This document shows positions 30,682 to 39,069 of a stretch of 55,980 nt of DNA, one piece after another. Where the stretch lies: contig CAMVFZ010000013.1 in NCBI GenBank assembly GCA_947166905.1, forward strand, positions 1 through 55,980, written 5' to 3'. Position 1 is the first letter of the stretch. Each line of letters opens with the position of its first letter. The notes under the pieces are model-generated. The model did no database searches, had not been told where the DNA came from, and worked only from the letters and a program-made list of their open reading frames with translations. This DNA is from an uncultured Prevotellaceae bacterium (lineage in GTDB: Bacteria; Bacteroidota; Bacteroidia; Bacteroidales; UBA932). A program made the translations under genes and the position numbers.

Positions 30682-32049
30682 ATGAGTTTATACAGTTACT
30701 TCAGAATTTCAAAGCCGGCACCCCAAAAGGTACCGCAGGATTCCGTGGTTAGCACGTATAAACGCTTGAGGAACAGCACCTTCTGGGGCGTAACTTTCGC
30801 CTATAGCATCTTCTACGTCTGCCGTCTGGCAATGAGCGTGGTTAAAAAACCGCTTATAGACGACGGTATCTTCTCTGCCGGGGAACTGGGCATCATCGGC
30901 TCTGCCTTCCTTTTGGTATATGCCGCCGGCAAGTTTGTCAACGGAGTCATCTGCGACTATTGCAATATCAAGCGGTTTATGGCCGCAGGCCTAGGTGTAT
31001 CGGCAATTCTGAATCTATTGATGGGCGTGCTGGGCCTTGTTTCGCCGATGGTATCCGTGTTTGGCGGAGTACTGCTGTTCGTGGTTTTCTCCATAGTCTG
31101 GGGCCTTAACGGTTGGGCTCAGTCGATGGGTGCGCCGCCGGCGGTGATCAGCCTCTCCCGATGGTTTTCGCTTAAGCAAAGGGGTACATATTACAGCATT
31201 CTGAGCTCCACGCCATATCTTGGAAAGACTGTTTCGTTCATCCTGCTCGGCTTTATCGTAAGCTGGCTGGGATGGCAGAGCGGCTTTATCTTCGCTGGCC
31301 TTGCAGGCCTTGCTGGCTTTGTCGTAATACTCCTTTTTGTAAAGGATAACCCGGAAAGCCAGGGCCTTCCGTCAATTCAGGAGATTACCGGGGACAAACT
31401 GTCAAAGGCAGACAAAATGCCCACCAAGGAGCTCCAGAAATATGTTTTCAAGAACCCGGGCATCTGGGTGATTGCCCTGTCCAGCGCCTTCGTATATATA
31501 ACCCAGTACGCCATAAGCGATTGGGGCATACTGTATTTGGAAGAGGGTAAGGGCTTCTCTGACATCCAGGCTCCGCAGATCATATCTTTCTCCGAGGCCT
31601 TCGGCATAGCGGGCACGTTGCTGGCAGGATGGATATCGGACCGCTTGTTCAAGGGTGGCAGGATTATTCCGGTTATCCTTTCTGGAATGCTGTGTCTGGT
31701 GGCGCTGTCGCTCTTCCTTTTCACTGGGGGAAGCTACCTGATGAATATAGTCTACGTATCGCTGTTCAGCCTGGCAATTGGAATTGTATTCTGCATCGTA
31801 GCCGGTCTGATGGCTCTTGATATTGTGCCGCGCAAGGCTACCGGAACGGCCCTTGGCATAGTTGGAATCTTCAGCTATGTGGCTGCCGGCATACAGAGCG
31901 TTGTGAGCGGCTTCCTTATTCAGGAAGGCAGCCGCGGCGGCGAATACGACTTTACGGCAACCGCTTATTTCTGGATTGGCGCTTGCCTGCTTTCATTCCT
32001 GCTACCGGTTGCGGCATGGAGGCGTCTGCATAAGAAAGTAATTGAATAA
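30682..32049 (+). CDS. OPA-family sugar-phosphate antiporter (GlpT/UhpT-like MFS)
   Basis: This 455-residue protein has 12 predicted membrane segments and the organophosphate:phosphate antiporter style: an N-terminal amphipathic start, STFWGVTFAYSIFYVCRL in the first segment, and NGWAQSMGAPPAVISLSRWF near residue 145. Family members import glycerol-3-phosphate or hexose phosphates in exchange for phosphate. It is 16 nt upstream of malQ, with which it forms an operon. A role in moving glucose phosphates linked to maltodextrin breakdown is inferred from this context only. Confidence 0.88.
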   Translation: MSLYSYFRISKPAPQKVPQDSVVSTYKRLRNSTFWGVTFAYSIFYVCRLAMSVVKKPLIDDGIFSAGELGIIGSAFLLVYAAGKFVNGVICDYCNIKRFMAAGLGVSAILNLLMGVLGLVSPMVSVFGGVLLFVVFSIVWGLNGWAQSMGAPPAVISLSRWFSLKQRGTYYSILSSTPYLGKTVSFILLGFIVSWLGWQSGFIFAGLAGLAGFVVILLFVKDNPESQGLPSIQEITGDKLSKADKMPTKELQKYVFKNPGIWVIALSSAFVYITQYAISDWGILYLEEGKGFSDIQAPQIISFSEAFGIAGTLLAGWISDRLFKGGRIIPVILSGMLCLVALSLFLFTGGSYLMNIVYVSLFSLAIGIVFCIVAGLMALDIVPRKATGTALGIVGIFSYVAAGIQSVVSGFLIQEGSRGGEYDFTATAYFWIGACLLSFLLPVAAWRRLHKKVIE

Positions 32050-32065
32050 TAAAAACTTACATAAT

Positions 32066-34639
32066 ATGCGCATAAAGATTACACTAAACTACAAGGCCCA
32101 GTGGGGGCAGCAAATTGTGCTCCTGATAGGGGACAAGCAGTATAAGATGGACGGCCACGATGGCGGTCATTGGACCATATCCTTGGATAATATGCCTTCC
32201 CAGGCAGAGTACGGCTTTATCCTGTGCGACGAGGCCGGAAAGCAGCTAAGATGCGAGGCCGGCCCCCATTCCTATACTGCGCCAAAGGGTGTTAAGGAAT
32301 TGATTATCAAAGACAAGTGGAACGACGTTTCCCCGGACGCCCCGTTCAAGACAGCCTTCTTCAAGGATGTAATTTTCAAAAGGGAAGATGGCGACAAACG
32401 CCCCGGTAGCGGCAATCTGACGCTCAGAGTTTGTGCGCCTACGCTCCGCCCCGGGGAAAGGCTTGCCGTAAGCGGTGACTTCTCAGGTTGGGGTAGCCCG
32501 CTGCTAATGGACTCATCGGAATTCCCTTTCTGGTCTATCGACATCAAAGCAGAGGCTTACTTTGAATATAAATACCTGATTATCAACGATGATCCTTATC
32601 TTCCCGTGCTATGGGAACATGGTACCAACAGGATATTCCATGCCGATGCCGATGCTAAGGCGCATGTACTCATCAATGATTCCGAGCCCGTGTTCAAGCG
32701 CCCCGGTTGGCGTGGCGCCGGCGTAGCCGTTCCTGTGTTCTCACTGCGTAGCAAAGACGGCTTTGGCGTAGGTGAGTTCAACGATCTTAAGTTGATGGTA
32801 GACTGGGCTGCAGCCACCGGACAGAACGTTATTCAGCTGCTGCCTATCAACGATACCACCATGACTCATTCATGGACGGATTCCTACCCTTACAATGCCA
32901 ATACCACCTTTGCCCTGCATCCGCAGTTTATCCATCTGCCGGCTGCCGGAGTCAAGGAAGACAAGGCATACAAGGCCCTGCAGGAAGAACTGAACGCCCT
33001 GCCCAAGATAGACTACGAAAAAGTTAACGACAACAAGATACGCCTGCTGCGCAAGGTATACGAGTCCGCTGCAGGCAAAAAGGTGCTGGAAAGTGCCGCA
33101 TATAAGAAGTTCTTCAAGGCCAACGAGTCCTGGCTGGAGCCCTATGCAGTTTTCTGCTGTCTCAGGGACGAGCACAAGACCCCCGACTTCTCCAAGTGGG
33201 GCAAGATGGCCAAATACAATCCCAAGGCAGTGGCAAAATGGGCCGCAGAACATCAGGCAGACGTTAACTTCCATTGCTTCGTGCAGTTCCATTTGGACAA
33301 ACAGCTCAAGGAAGTAGTGGCATACGCCCATTCAAAGGGTGTCGCCCTTAAGGGAGACCTGCCCATCGGCATCAGCCGCACCAGCGTAGACGCATGGGTT
33401 TACCCTGAACTGTATCATCTTGATTCCCAGGCCGGTGCGCCGCCGGATGCCTTCTCTACCCTTGGCCAGAACTGGGGCTTCCCCACCTACAACTGGGAGA
33501 AGATGGCAGAGGACGGCTTCGCCTGGTGGAAGGCCCGCATGCGCAAGATGAGCGAGTATTTTGACGCCTTCCGCATCGACCACATCCTTGGTTTCTTCCG
33601 CATTTGGGAAATCCCCATGGATGCAGTCCACGGCCTTCTTGGCCATTTCAATCCGGCCTTGCCATATTCCGCCGATGAGCTTGCCGGCCGCGGATTCAAC
33701 CTGGCCGACGGCAACTATACCAAGCCGATGCTGGCCGACTGGATACTGAATGAAATCTTTGGCGCACGCGCCGATGAAGTCCGTCAGAAATACATCAAAG
33801 ACGGCAAGCTTATCCCGGAGGTCGATACCCAGCGCAAGGTTGTTGACCATGTAAAGGATGAGGCACTGCAGAACGGCCTGCTGGCACTTTTGGATGATGT
33901 TCTGTTTGTTGAGGACCCGCGCAAGAAGGGTTACTGGCATCCCAGAATCTCCGGTGCAAGCACCTATGCTTACCGTTGCCTGAACGATGGCCAGAAAGCC
34001 GCCTTCGTCCAGTTGCACGACGATTTCTATTATCGCCGTCACAATGATTTCTGGCGTGATTCAGCAATGTTCAAGCTGCCTTCAATCCTCTCTTCTACCG
34101 GCATGCTTACCTGCGGAGAAGACCTTGGTATGATTCCTGACTGTGTCCCAAGCGTTATGAACGAGCTTGGTATACTGTCACTGGAAATCCAGCGTATGCC
34201 TAAGAGTGTTACAGAAGAGTTCGCTAACCCGGCATACTATCCTTACCGCTGCGTCTGCGCAACCGGTACACACGATACTTCAAACATCCGCGCATGGTGG
34301 GAAGAGGACCGCGAGGTTACCGCTCGCTACTGGCACAATATGCTGCATCGCGGCGACGATATGCCATGGTTCTGCGAGCCTTGGGTTGCAGAGATGATTG
34401 TAAAGGCTCATCTGGCATCACCCGCAATGCTTTGCATACTGCCTCTGCAGGATTACCTGGCCATTGACGACTATGTACGTTATCCCGGAGACCCGGCCGA
34501 CGAGCGAATCAACGTGCCTGCTATCCCGCGCTTCTACTGGCGCTACCGCATGCACATAAACCTTGAGGACCTCATTGCAGACCGCGGCTTTACCATTAAG
34601 CTGTCCGAAATGATTTCCGAGGCGAACAGAGGGAAATAG
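32066..34639 (+). CDS. malQ: 4-alpha-glucanotransferase (amylomaltase, DPE2-type) with two CBM20 domains
   Basis: The ATG at 32066 is chosen over a TTG overlapping the upstream gene, giving 857 residues. Two N-terminal CBM20-type starch-binding modules (about 1-90 and 100-205; the second has GDFSGWG) precede a GH77 catalytic domain. The nucleophile is Asp505 in YFDAFRIDHILGFF; later blocks CGEDLGMIPDCV and TGTHDTSNIRAWWEED match GH77. An insertion of about 130 residues within the catalytic domain is the feature known from plant DPE2 and Bacteroidetes homologues. There is no signal peptide. The enzyme rearranges maltooligosaccharides in the cytoplasm, completing the starch pathway encoded on the other strand. 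Confidence 0.93.
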   Translation: MRIKITLNYKAQWGQQIVLLIGDKQYKMDGHDGGHWTISLDNMPSQAEYGFILCDEAGKQLRCEAGPHSYTAPKGVKELIIKDKWNDVSPDAPFKTAFFKDVIFKREDGDKRPGSGNLTLRVCAPTLRPGERLAVSGDFSGWGSPLLMDSSEFPFWSIDIKAEAYFEYKYLIINDDPYLPVLWEHGTNRIFHADADAKAHVLINDSEPVFKRPGWRGAGVAVPVFSLRSKDGFGVGEFNDLKLMVDWAAATGQNVIQLLPINDTTMTHSWTDSYPYNANTTFALHPQFIHLPAAGVKEDKAYKALQEELNALPKIDYEKVNDNKIRLLRKVYESAAGKKVLESAAYKKFFKANESWLEPYAVFCCLRDEHKTPDFSKWGKMAKYNPKAVAKWAAEHQADVNFHCFVQFHLDKQLKEVVAYAHSKGVALKGDLPIGISRTSVDAWVYPELYHLDSQAGAPPDAFSTLGQNWGFPTYNWEKMAEDGFAWWKARMRKMSEYFDAFRIDHILGFFRIWEIPMDAVHGLLGHFNPALPYSADELAGRGFNLADGNYTKPMLADWILNEIFGARADEVRQKYIKDGKLIPEVDTQRKVVDHVKDEALQNGLLALLDDVLFVEDPRKKGYWHPRISGASTYAYRCLNDGQKAAFVQLHDDFYYRRHNDFWRDSAMFKLPSILSSTGMLTCGEDLGMIPDCVPSVMNELGILSLEIQRMPKSVTEEFANPAYYPYRCVCATGTHDTSNIRAWWEEDREVTARYWHNMLHRGDDMPWFCEPWVAEMIVKAHLASPAMLCILPLQDYLAIDDYVRYPGDPADERINVPAIPRFYWRYRMHINLEDLIADRGFTIKLSEMISEANRGK

Positions 34640-34660
34640 TCCTCACATTGATTATTAAGC

Positions 34661-34716
34661 AGTTACGCATTTTAACTCCTCGAAAAATCTGGAGTTAAAA
34701 TGCGTAACTTACTGAT
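34661..34716 (+). repeat. Dispersed palindromic repeat, copy 2 (19-bp perfect arms)
   Basis: AGTTACGCATTTTAACTCC (34661-34679) and GGAGTTAAAATGCGTAACT (34691-34709) are exact reverse complements with an 11-nt loop, followed by TACTGATA. The right arm and its flank closely resemble 15420-15446. It lies 21 nt after malQ and has no T-run, so it is a repeat element rather than a plain terminator. Confidence 0.75.
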
Positions 34717-34767
34717 ATTCAATACCTGTGTCAAAGTAAGGGATTCTTCTCTATCAAAAAAAATATC

Positions 34768-34775
34768 TATATTTG
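34768..34775 (+). promoter_or_regulatory. -7 promoter element for queH, very close to the ATG
   Basis: TATATTTG matches TAnnTTTG. Its last base is only 6 nt before the ATG at 34782, so the transcript should start at or within a few bases of the start codon (leaderless or nearly so). Confidence 0.6.
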
Positions 34776-34781
34776 TAGTCT

Positions 34782-35321
34782 ATGGCAAAATTGCTGCTAC
34801 ATGTATGCTGTGCGCCGTGCAGCGGGGCGATAATAGAAGCTCTGGACAAGGAGGGAGTAAAACCGGTGGTGTTTTTCTCCAACTCCAACATTGTTCCCAG
34901 GGAAGAATACGACCTGCGTCTGGCAGAATGCAAGCGGTATTGTAGCAAATTCGGCATCACGGTCGTAGAGGACGACTATGACCACGCCGCATGGCGTGAG
35001 GCCGTGAAGGGCTTCGAGCATGAGCCGGAGCGGGGCGAGCGCTGCCTGCGCTGCTTCCGCTATCGTCTGGAGCGGGCGGCAAAATATGCCGCGCAGCACG
35101 GCCTTGACACCCTGACCACCAGCCTTGCATCTTCCAGATGGAAGGACCTGGAGCAGGTGGACGCAGCAGGCGGCTTTGCCTGCGGACTGTTCCCCGGAGT
35201 AAGGTGGTGGGGCAACAACTGGCGAAAAGGCGGCCTCCAACAACGCCGCAGCGAGATCATTAAAGAACAGAATTTCTACAACCAGACCTTTTGCGGCTGC
35301 GAATTTAGTAAACTAAAATAG
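34782..35321 (+). CDS. queH: Epoxyqueuosine reductase QueH
   Basis: The 179-residue protein belongs to the DUF208/QueH family that makes the last reduction step to queuosine in tRNA using an iron-sulfur cluster. Cluster and metal cysteines are visible: Cys9-Cys10 (HVCCAPC), the pair in ERCLRCFRYRL and the pair in QTFCGCEFS; the block LTTSLASSRWKD is also typical. It stands alone with its own promoter. The TAG stop codon lies inside the left arm of a MITE-like element at 35319-35433, so the element probably supplied the present C-terminal end. Confidence 0.93.
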   Translation: MAKLLLHVCCAPCSGAIIEALDKEGVKPVVFFSNSNIVPREEYDLRLAECKRYCSKFGITVVEDDYDHAAWREAVKGFEHEPERGERCLRCFRYRLERAAKYAAQHGLDTLTTSLASSRWKDLEQVDAAGGFACGLFPGVRWWGNNWRKGGLQQRRSEIIKEQNFYNQTFCGCEFSKLK

Positions 35322-35433
35322 TCTGTGTCTCTTCTAAAACCTGTGGCCGCCCATGGCCACATGAATGGGAGGGGCCCAACCATCTGGTTGGGAGGGACGA
35401 GCGAAGCGAGGGTTTTAGAAGAGATACGGACTA
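35319..35433. mobile_element. MITE-like palindromic element, 115 bp
   Basis: The 23-bp ends (35319-35341 and 35411-35433) are inverted repeats with two mismatches (TAGTC(T/C)GT(G/A)TCTC...). Both ends are flanked by TAAAA (35314-35318 and 35434-35438), which looks like a 5-bp target duplication. Inside are two perfect 7-bp hairpins (342-361 and 375-392 of this kilobase: TGTGGCC/GGCCACA and CCCAACC/GGTTGGG) and GAGCGAAGCGAG. The element has no coding capacity. The AT-rich flanks make the duplication call tentative. Confidence 0.6.
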
Positions 35434-35448
35434 TAAAAATTTGATTAT

Positions 35449-37674
35449 ATGAAAAAGATAGCAATCCTGGCGGCATCGGCCGTAATACTTGCAGCCTGCT
35501 GCAAAGAGGCCAAAGGCCCGGTATCAGACCCCGTAGAGTACGTTAACATCCTTGGCGGAACAGCCTCTACCTACGAACTCTCCACAGGCAACACCTACCC
35601 CGCAGTGGCAGTCCCCTGGGGCATGAACTTCTGGACACCCCAAACCGGCCGGAACGGCGACGGCTGGACCTACCGCTACGACGCCACCCGCATTCGCGGC
35701 CTTAAGCAGACTCACCAACCCAGCCCCTGGATCAACGACTATGGCGCATTCAGCATCATGCCCGTCACCACCGGTCCCGTATGGGAAGAGGAAGAGCGCC
35801 AAAGCTGGTTCTCCCACAAGGCAGAAACCGCCAAGCCCTATTACTACAGCGTATACCTGGCAGAACACGACGTTGTAGCGGAGCTCACTCCCACATCCCA
35901 CGCCGCCGCAGTACGCCTCACCTATCCTGAAAAAGAGCAGTCCTACCTTGTAGTAGACGCATATAAAGGCGGAGCCATCGTAAGCATAGACGGCAACACC
36001 ATCACAGGTTACTCCACCATGAACCACGGCGGAGTCACAGAAGACTTCAAAAACTGGTTCATCATAGTTTCCGACACCCAGTTTGAGACATCCGCATCAG
36101 AGGGCCAGCTGGCCAGAGTCGGTTTTAAAACCGCAAAAGGCCAGAAAGTCAACCTTCAGATAGCATCCTCATTCATAAGCCCCGACCAGGCCCGCACCAA
36201 CCTCAAGGAACTCAAAGACTTTGACGCAACTTGCAAGGAAGCTAAAGACATCTGGAACGCCACACTTGGCCGCATCGCCGTAGAAGACGCCAACATAGAC
36301 CATCTGCGCACCTTCTACTCCTGCCTGTACCGCAGCCTCCTCTTCCCCAGAGACCTTTCAGAGAATGACGAAAACGGCAACCGCGTGCACTACAGCCCCT
36401 TCGACGGCCAGATCCACAGCGGATATCTCTTTGGCGACACCGGCTTCTGGGACACCTTCCGCAGCCTCTTCCCGCTACTCAACCTGGTTTATCCAGACCA
36501 GGCCGCCAAGATGCAGGAAGGTCTTGTGAACACCTGGAAAGAAAGCGGCTTCCTGCCGGAATGGGCATCCCCCGGACATCGTGGCTGCATGGTAGGAAAC
36601 AACTCCGCATCCGTAGTGGCCGACGCCTACATCAAGGGCATACGCGGCTACGATGCCGATGAGCTCTGGAACGCAGTTACCAGCGGTGCCCACAAGGTAC
36701 ATCCGCAAATCAGCTCTACAGGCCGCCTTGGCTGGGAGTGGTACGACAGCCTTGGCTACGTTCCCTGCGACATCGGCATTCGCGAAAATGCAGCCCGCAC
36801 CCTTGAATATTGCTACGACGACTGGTGCATCTGGCAATTCGGCCAGGCACTTGGCAAGAGCGAAGAAGAGCTCGCACCCTACAAAAAGGCAGCCCTCAAC
36901 TATCGCAACCTCTACGATGCCGAGTATAAGCTTATGAACGGCAAGAAGGCCGATGGCACCTTCTCCCGCCCCTTCAGCCCCCTCAAATGGGGAGGCGACT
37001 TCACAGAAGGCAACTCGCTGCACTACACATGGTCCGTTTTCCATGACATCCAGGGCCTCATCGGCCTGATGGGAGGAGACGAAGGCTTCAATGCGATGAT
37101 GGATACCGTATTCGTGATGCCTCCGGCCTTTGACGACAGTTACTATGGCTTCCCTATCCACGAGATCCGGGAGATGCAGGTAATGAATATGGGCAACTAC
37201 GCCCACGGAAACCAGCCTATCCAGCACATGCTTTACCTCTATGACTGGAGCGGCCAGCCTTGGAAGACCCAGGCCCGCGTAAGAGAGGTAATGGAGAAGT
37301 TCTACAACTCCAACTTCGACGCCTACTGCGGTGACGAGGACAACGGGCAGACATCGGCCTGGTATGTATTTGGCGCAATGGGCTTCTATCCGGTTTGTCC
37401 GGCATCGGAACAGTATGCGATCGGCACTCCGCTGTTTGACAAAGTTACCGTTACCCGCCCTGACGGCCAGTTTACAATTACCGCAAACGGCAACGGCCCG
37501 GAGAATTTCTACATTAAAAGCGCCAAGGTCGGCGGTAAGAACTGGAGCCACAACTATCTGAATCACAAAGACTTGATTGGCGGCGCCGATATAGAATTCA
37601 ATATGGCGGCAGAACCCGCGAAGGACCGCGGAACAGCCCCGGAAGACAAACCTTACAGCTATTCAAAGGAGTAA
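35449..37674 (+). CDS. GH92 family alpha-mannosidase lipoprotein
   Basis: The 741-residue enzyme has a lipoprotein signal (lipobox ILAAC, Cys17), a GH92 N-terminal beta-sandwich (about 30-260) with EYVNILGGT and WTPQTGRNGDGW, and an (alpha/alpha)6 catalytic domain. Characteristic blocks are TEGNSLHYTW, NMGNYAHGNQPIQHMLYLYDW and GDEDNGQTSAWYVFGAMGFYPVCP, which hold the calcium and catalytic acid residues of calcium-dependent exo-mannosidases. It likely removes mannose from N-glycans or mannans in the periplasm or at the surface. The linkage specificity cannot be told. It is 3 nt upstream of the hemerythrin-LuxR gene. Codon use is rich in C-ending codons compared with neighbours. Confidence 0.93.
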   Translation: MKKIAILAASAVILAACCKEAKGPVSDPVEYVNILGGTASTYELSTGNTYPAVAVPWGMNFWTPQTGRNGDGWTYRYDATRIRGLKQTHQPSPWINDYGAFSIMPVTTGPVWEEEERQSWFSHKAETAKPYYYSVYLAEHDVVAELTPTSHAAAVRLTYPEKEQSYLVVDAYKGGAIVSIDGNTITGYSTMNHGGVTEDFKNWFIIVSDTQFETSASEGQLARVGFKTAKGQKVNLQIASSFISPDQARTNLKELKDFDATCKEAKDIWNATLGRIAVEDANIDHLRTFYSCLYRSLLFPRDLSENDENGNRVHYSPFDGQIHSGYLFGDTGFWDTFRSLFPLLNLVYPDQAAKMQEGLVNTWKESGFLPEWASPGHRGCMVGNNSASVVADAYIKGIRGYDADELWNAVTSGAHKVHPQISSTGRLGWEWYDSLGYVPCDIGIRENAARTLEYCYDDWCIWQFGQALGKSEEELAPYKKAALNYRNLYDAEYKLMNGKKADGTFSRPFSPLKWGGDFTEGNSLHYTWSVFHDIQGLIGLMGGDEGFNAMMDTVFVMPPAFDDSYYGFPIHEIREMQVMNMGNYAHGNQPIQHMLYLYDWSGQPWKTQARVREVMEKFYNSNFDAYCGDEDNGQTSAWYVFGAMGFYPVCPASEQYAIGTPLFDKVTVTRPDGQFTITANGNGPENFYIKSAKVGGKNWSHNYLNHKDLIGGADIEFNMAAEPAKDRGTAPEDKPYSYSKE

Positions 37675-37677
37675 ACC

Positions 37678-38604
37678 ATGAAAAAAGAAGTTAACTATCC
37701 GTTCTCTGCCAAGATGAAAATGGCAGAACTGCTTGAGAGCAATCCCCTGCTTATGGGGGTTATGCTGCGCATGGGCCTTGGCTTCGGATTCGGGGAAGAA
37801 AGCGTAGAGGAAGTATGCAAGCACTGGGGCGTTAGCACAGATACCTTCTTGCTGGTTTGCAACGTGTACACCACAGAGGGTTACATGCCTTCCAACGAGA
37901 CCCTTAAAAAGGTGGATATCAAAGACATAGTGAACTACCTGCACCAGAGTCACTCATATTACACAGGAGAGATTCTGGGAGAGTTGGAAGCTGCCATAGA
38001 GAAAATGATAGAGCCCTGCGACACCGCGCGCAAGAAGATTATAGAGGGCTTCTTCATGGCTTACAAGGGAGAGATGTTCAAGCATTTCCAGTACGAGGAA
38101 AACACGGTCTTCCCCTACGTAATGTCCCTACTGCAGCATAAGGACGACAAAAACTTCTCTATCGAGCAGTTTGAGGAGAATCACACCAATATAGACGAGA
38201 AACTGGGAGACCTTCAGAACATTGTAATGAAGTACATGCCTGCCGATGGTGACAACATGCTCATCTACAATGTATTGAACATTCTCTTCACCCTTCAGAA
38301 AGATCTGGAGAACCACACCTCTATAGAGGACAACATCCTGGTTCCCGCAGTGAACAAACTGGAAAGCCATTTCTCTCCCAAGACAACAGAAGGAGAAGAA
38401 CTTAGCGCCAGGGAGAAGGAAATCCTGGTGGCCGTGGCCAAGGGTATGCTTAATAAGGAGATTGCAGACCAGTACAACATCTCTATATATACGGTAATTA
38501 CCCACCGCAAGAACATAACAAGAAAGACCGGCATCAAAACTGTTGCCGGCCTCACTGTGTATGCTCTGCTTAACAATCTGATTGACGTTAACGAGTTTGA
38601 ATAG
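37678..38604 (+). CDS. Hemerythrin-like domain fused to a LuxR-type HTH regulator
   Basis: The 308-residue protein starts with a short helical domain like the N-terminus of ScdA/YtfE relatives (about 10-75; LGFGFGEESVEEVCKHWG). A four-helix hemerythrin-like domain (about 80-235) carries His89, His92, His136, Glu140 (HFQYEEN), His169 (EENHTNID), His213 and Glu217 (ENHTSIED), a full set for a di-iron centre. A LuxR/GerE helix-turn-helix (about 240-303; LSAREKEILVAVAKGMLNKEIA) follows. The domain order implies a one-component regulator that senses oxygen, nitric oxide or iron state through the di-iron site and binds DNA. It follows the GH92 gene by 3 nt. Confidence 0.88.
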   Translation: MKKEVNYPFSAKMKMAELLESNPLLMGVMLRMGLGFGFGEESVEEVCKHWGVSTDTFLLVCNVYTTEGYMPSNETLKKVDIKDIVNYLHQSHSYYTGEILGELEAAIEKMIEPCDTARKKIIEGFFMAYKGEMFKHFQYEENTVFPYVMSLLQHKDDKNFSIEQFEENHTNIDEKLGDLQNIVMKYMPADGDNMLIYNVLNILFTLQKDLENHTSIEDNILVPAVNKLESHFSPKTTEGEELSAREKEILVAVAKGMLNKEIADQYNISIYTVITHRKNITRKTGIKTVAGLTVYALLNNLIDVNEFE

Positions 38605-38607
38605 GAC

Positions 38608-39024
38608 TCAGTCCGCCTCCTGGGCTATATATTCAAACTTCTTGATTGCTATCAACTTGCCTTTGGGATTGTATGTGTATTGTACCTTTTTGCGGCCAAA
38701 CTCATTGAATTCAAAGGTCTTGTAGTTCTTCAGATGGTTCTTGCCATCGTATACCAGTTCCTTTGACACCTTGCCGGCGGCATCGTACTCGTAGCGCTTG
38801 CGCCACTTCATCTTGCCGTCGTTGTCAAACTCCTTCTCTTCTATCTTTTTACCATCGGCATTAAAAATTGTCTCATGGTCCAAAATGCTGCTGGTCCCCT
38901 TTGCATTGGTATTCCATTCCTTGATCACAAGGTTTTTCTTATCTATTTTCCTGGCCTCCTGGGCAAGGGCCAGAACCGGCACAGCAAAAAGGAATACGGC
39001 CACTATTGCTATCAACTTTTTCAT
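38608..39024 (-). CDS. Small secreted protein of unknown function
   Basis: The start is taken at the ATG 39022-39024, giving 138 residues; an upstream TTG was not used. A signal peptide of about 22 residues ends near LALAQEA. The mature part is made of repeated short beta segments of the form x-D-G-K-x-x-x-x-x-x-F/Y-x-x-x-G-K (FNADGKKIEEKEFDNDGKMK, YNPKGKLIAIKKFEY), like YD-/MORN-type hairpin repeats of exported proteins. It is downstream of the DUF4956 gene with a 45-nt gap and converges on the hemerythrin gene with only 3 nt between stops. Function unknown. Confidence 0.75.
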   Translation of the reverse strand: MKKLIAIVAVFLFAVPVLALAQEARKIDKKNLVIKEWNTNAKGTSSILDHETIFNADGKKIEEKEFDNDGKMKWRKRYEYDAAGKVSKELVYDGKNHLKNYKTFEFNEFGRKKVQYTYNPKGKLIAIKKFEYIAQEAD

Positions 39025-39069
39025 ATCAGAATCATTTTTCAAGGTATGAATGCATATCCCGTGCCGATG

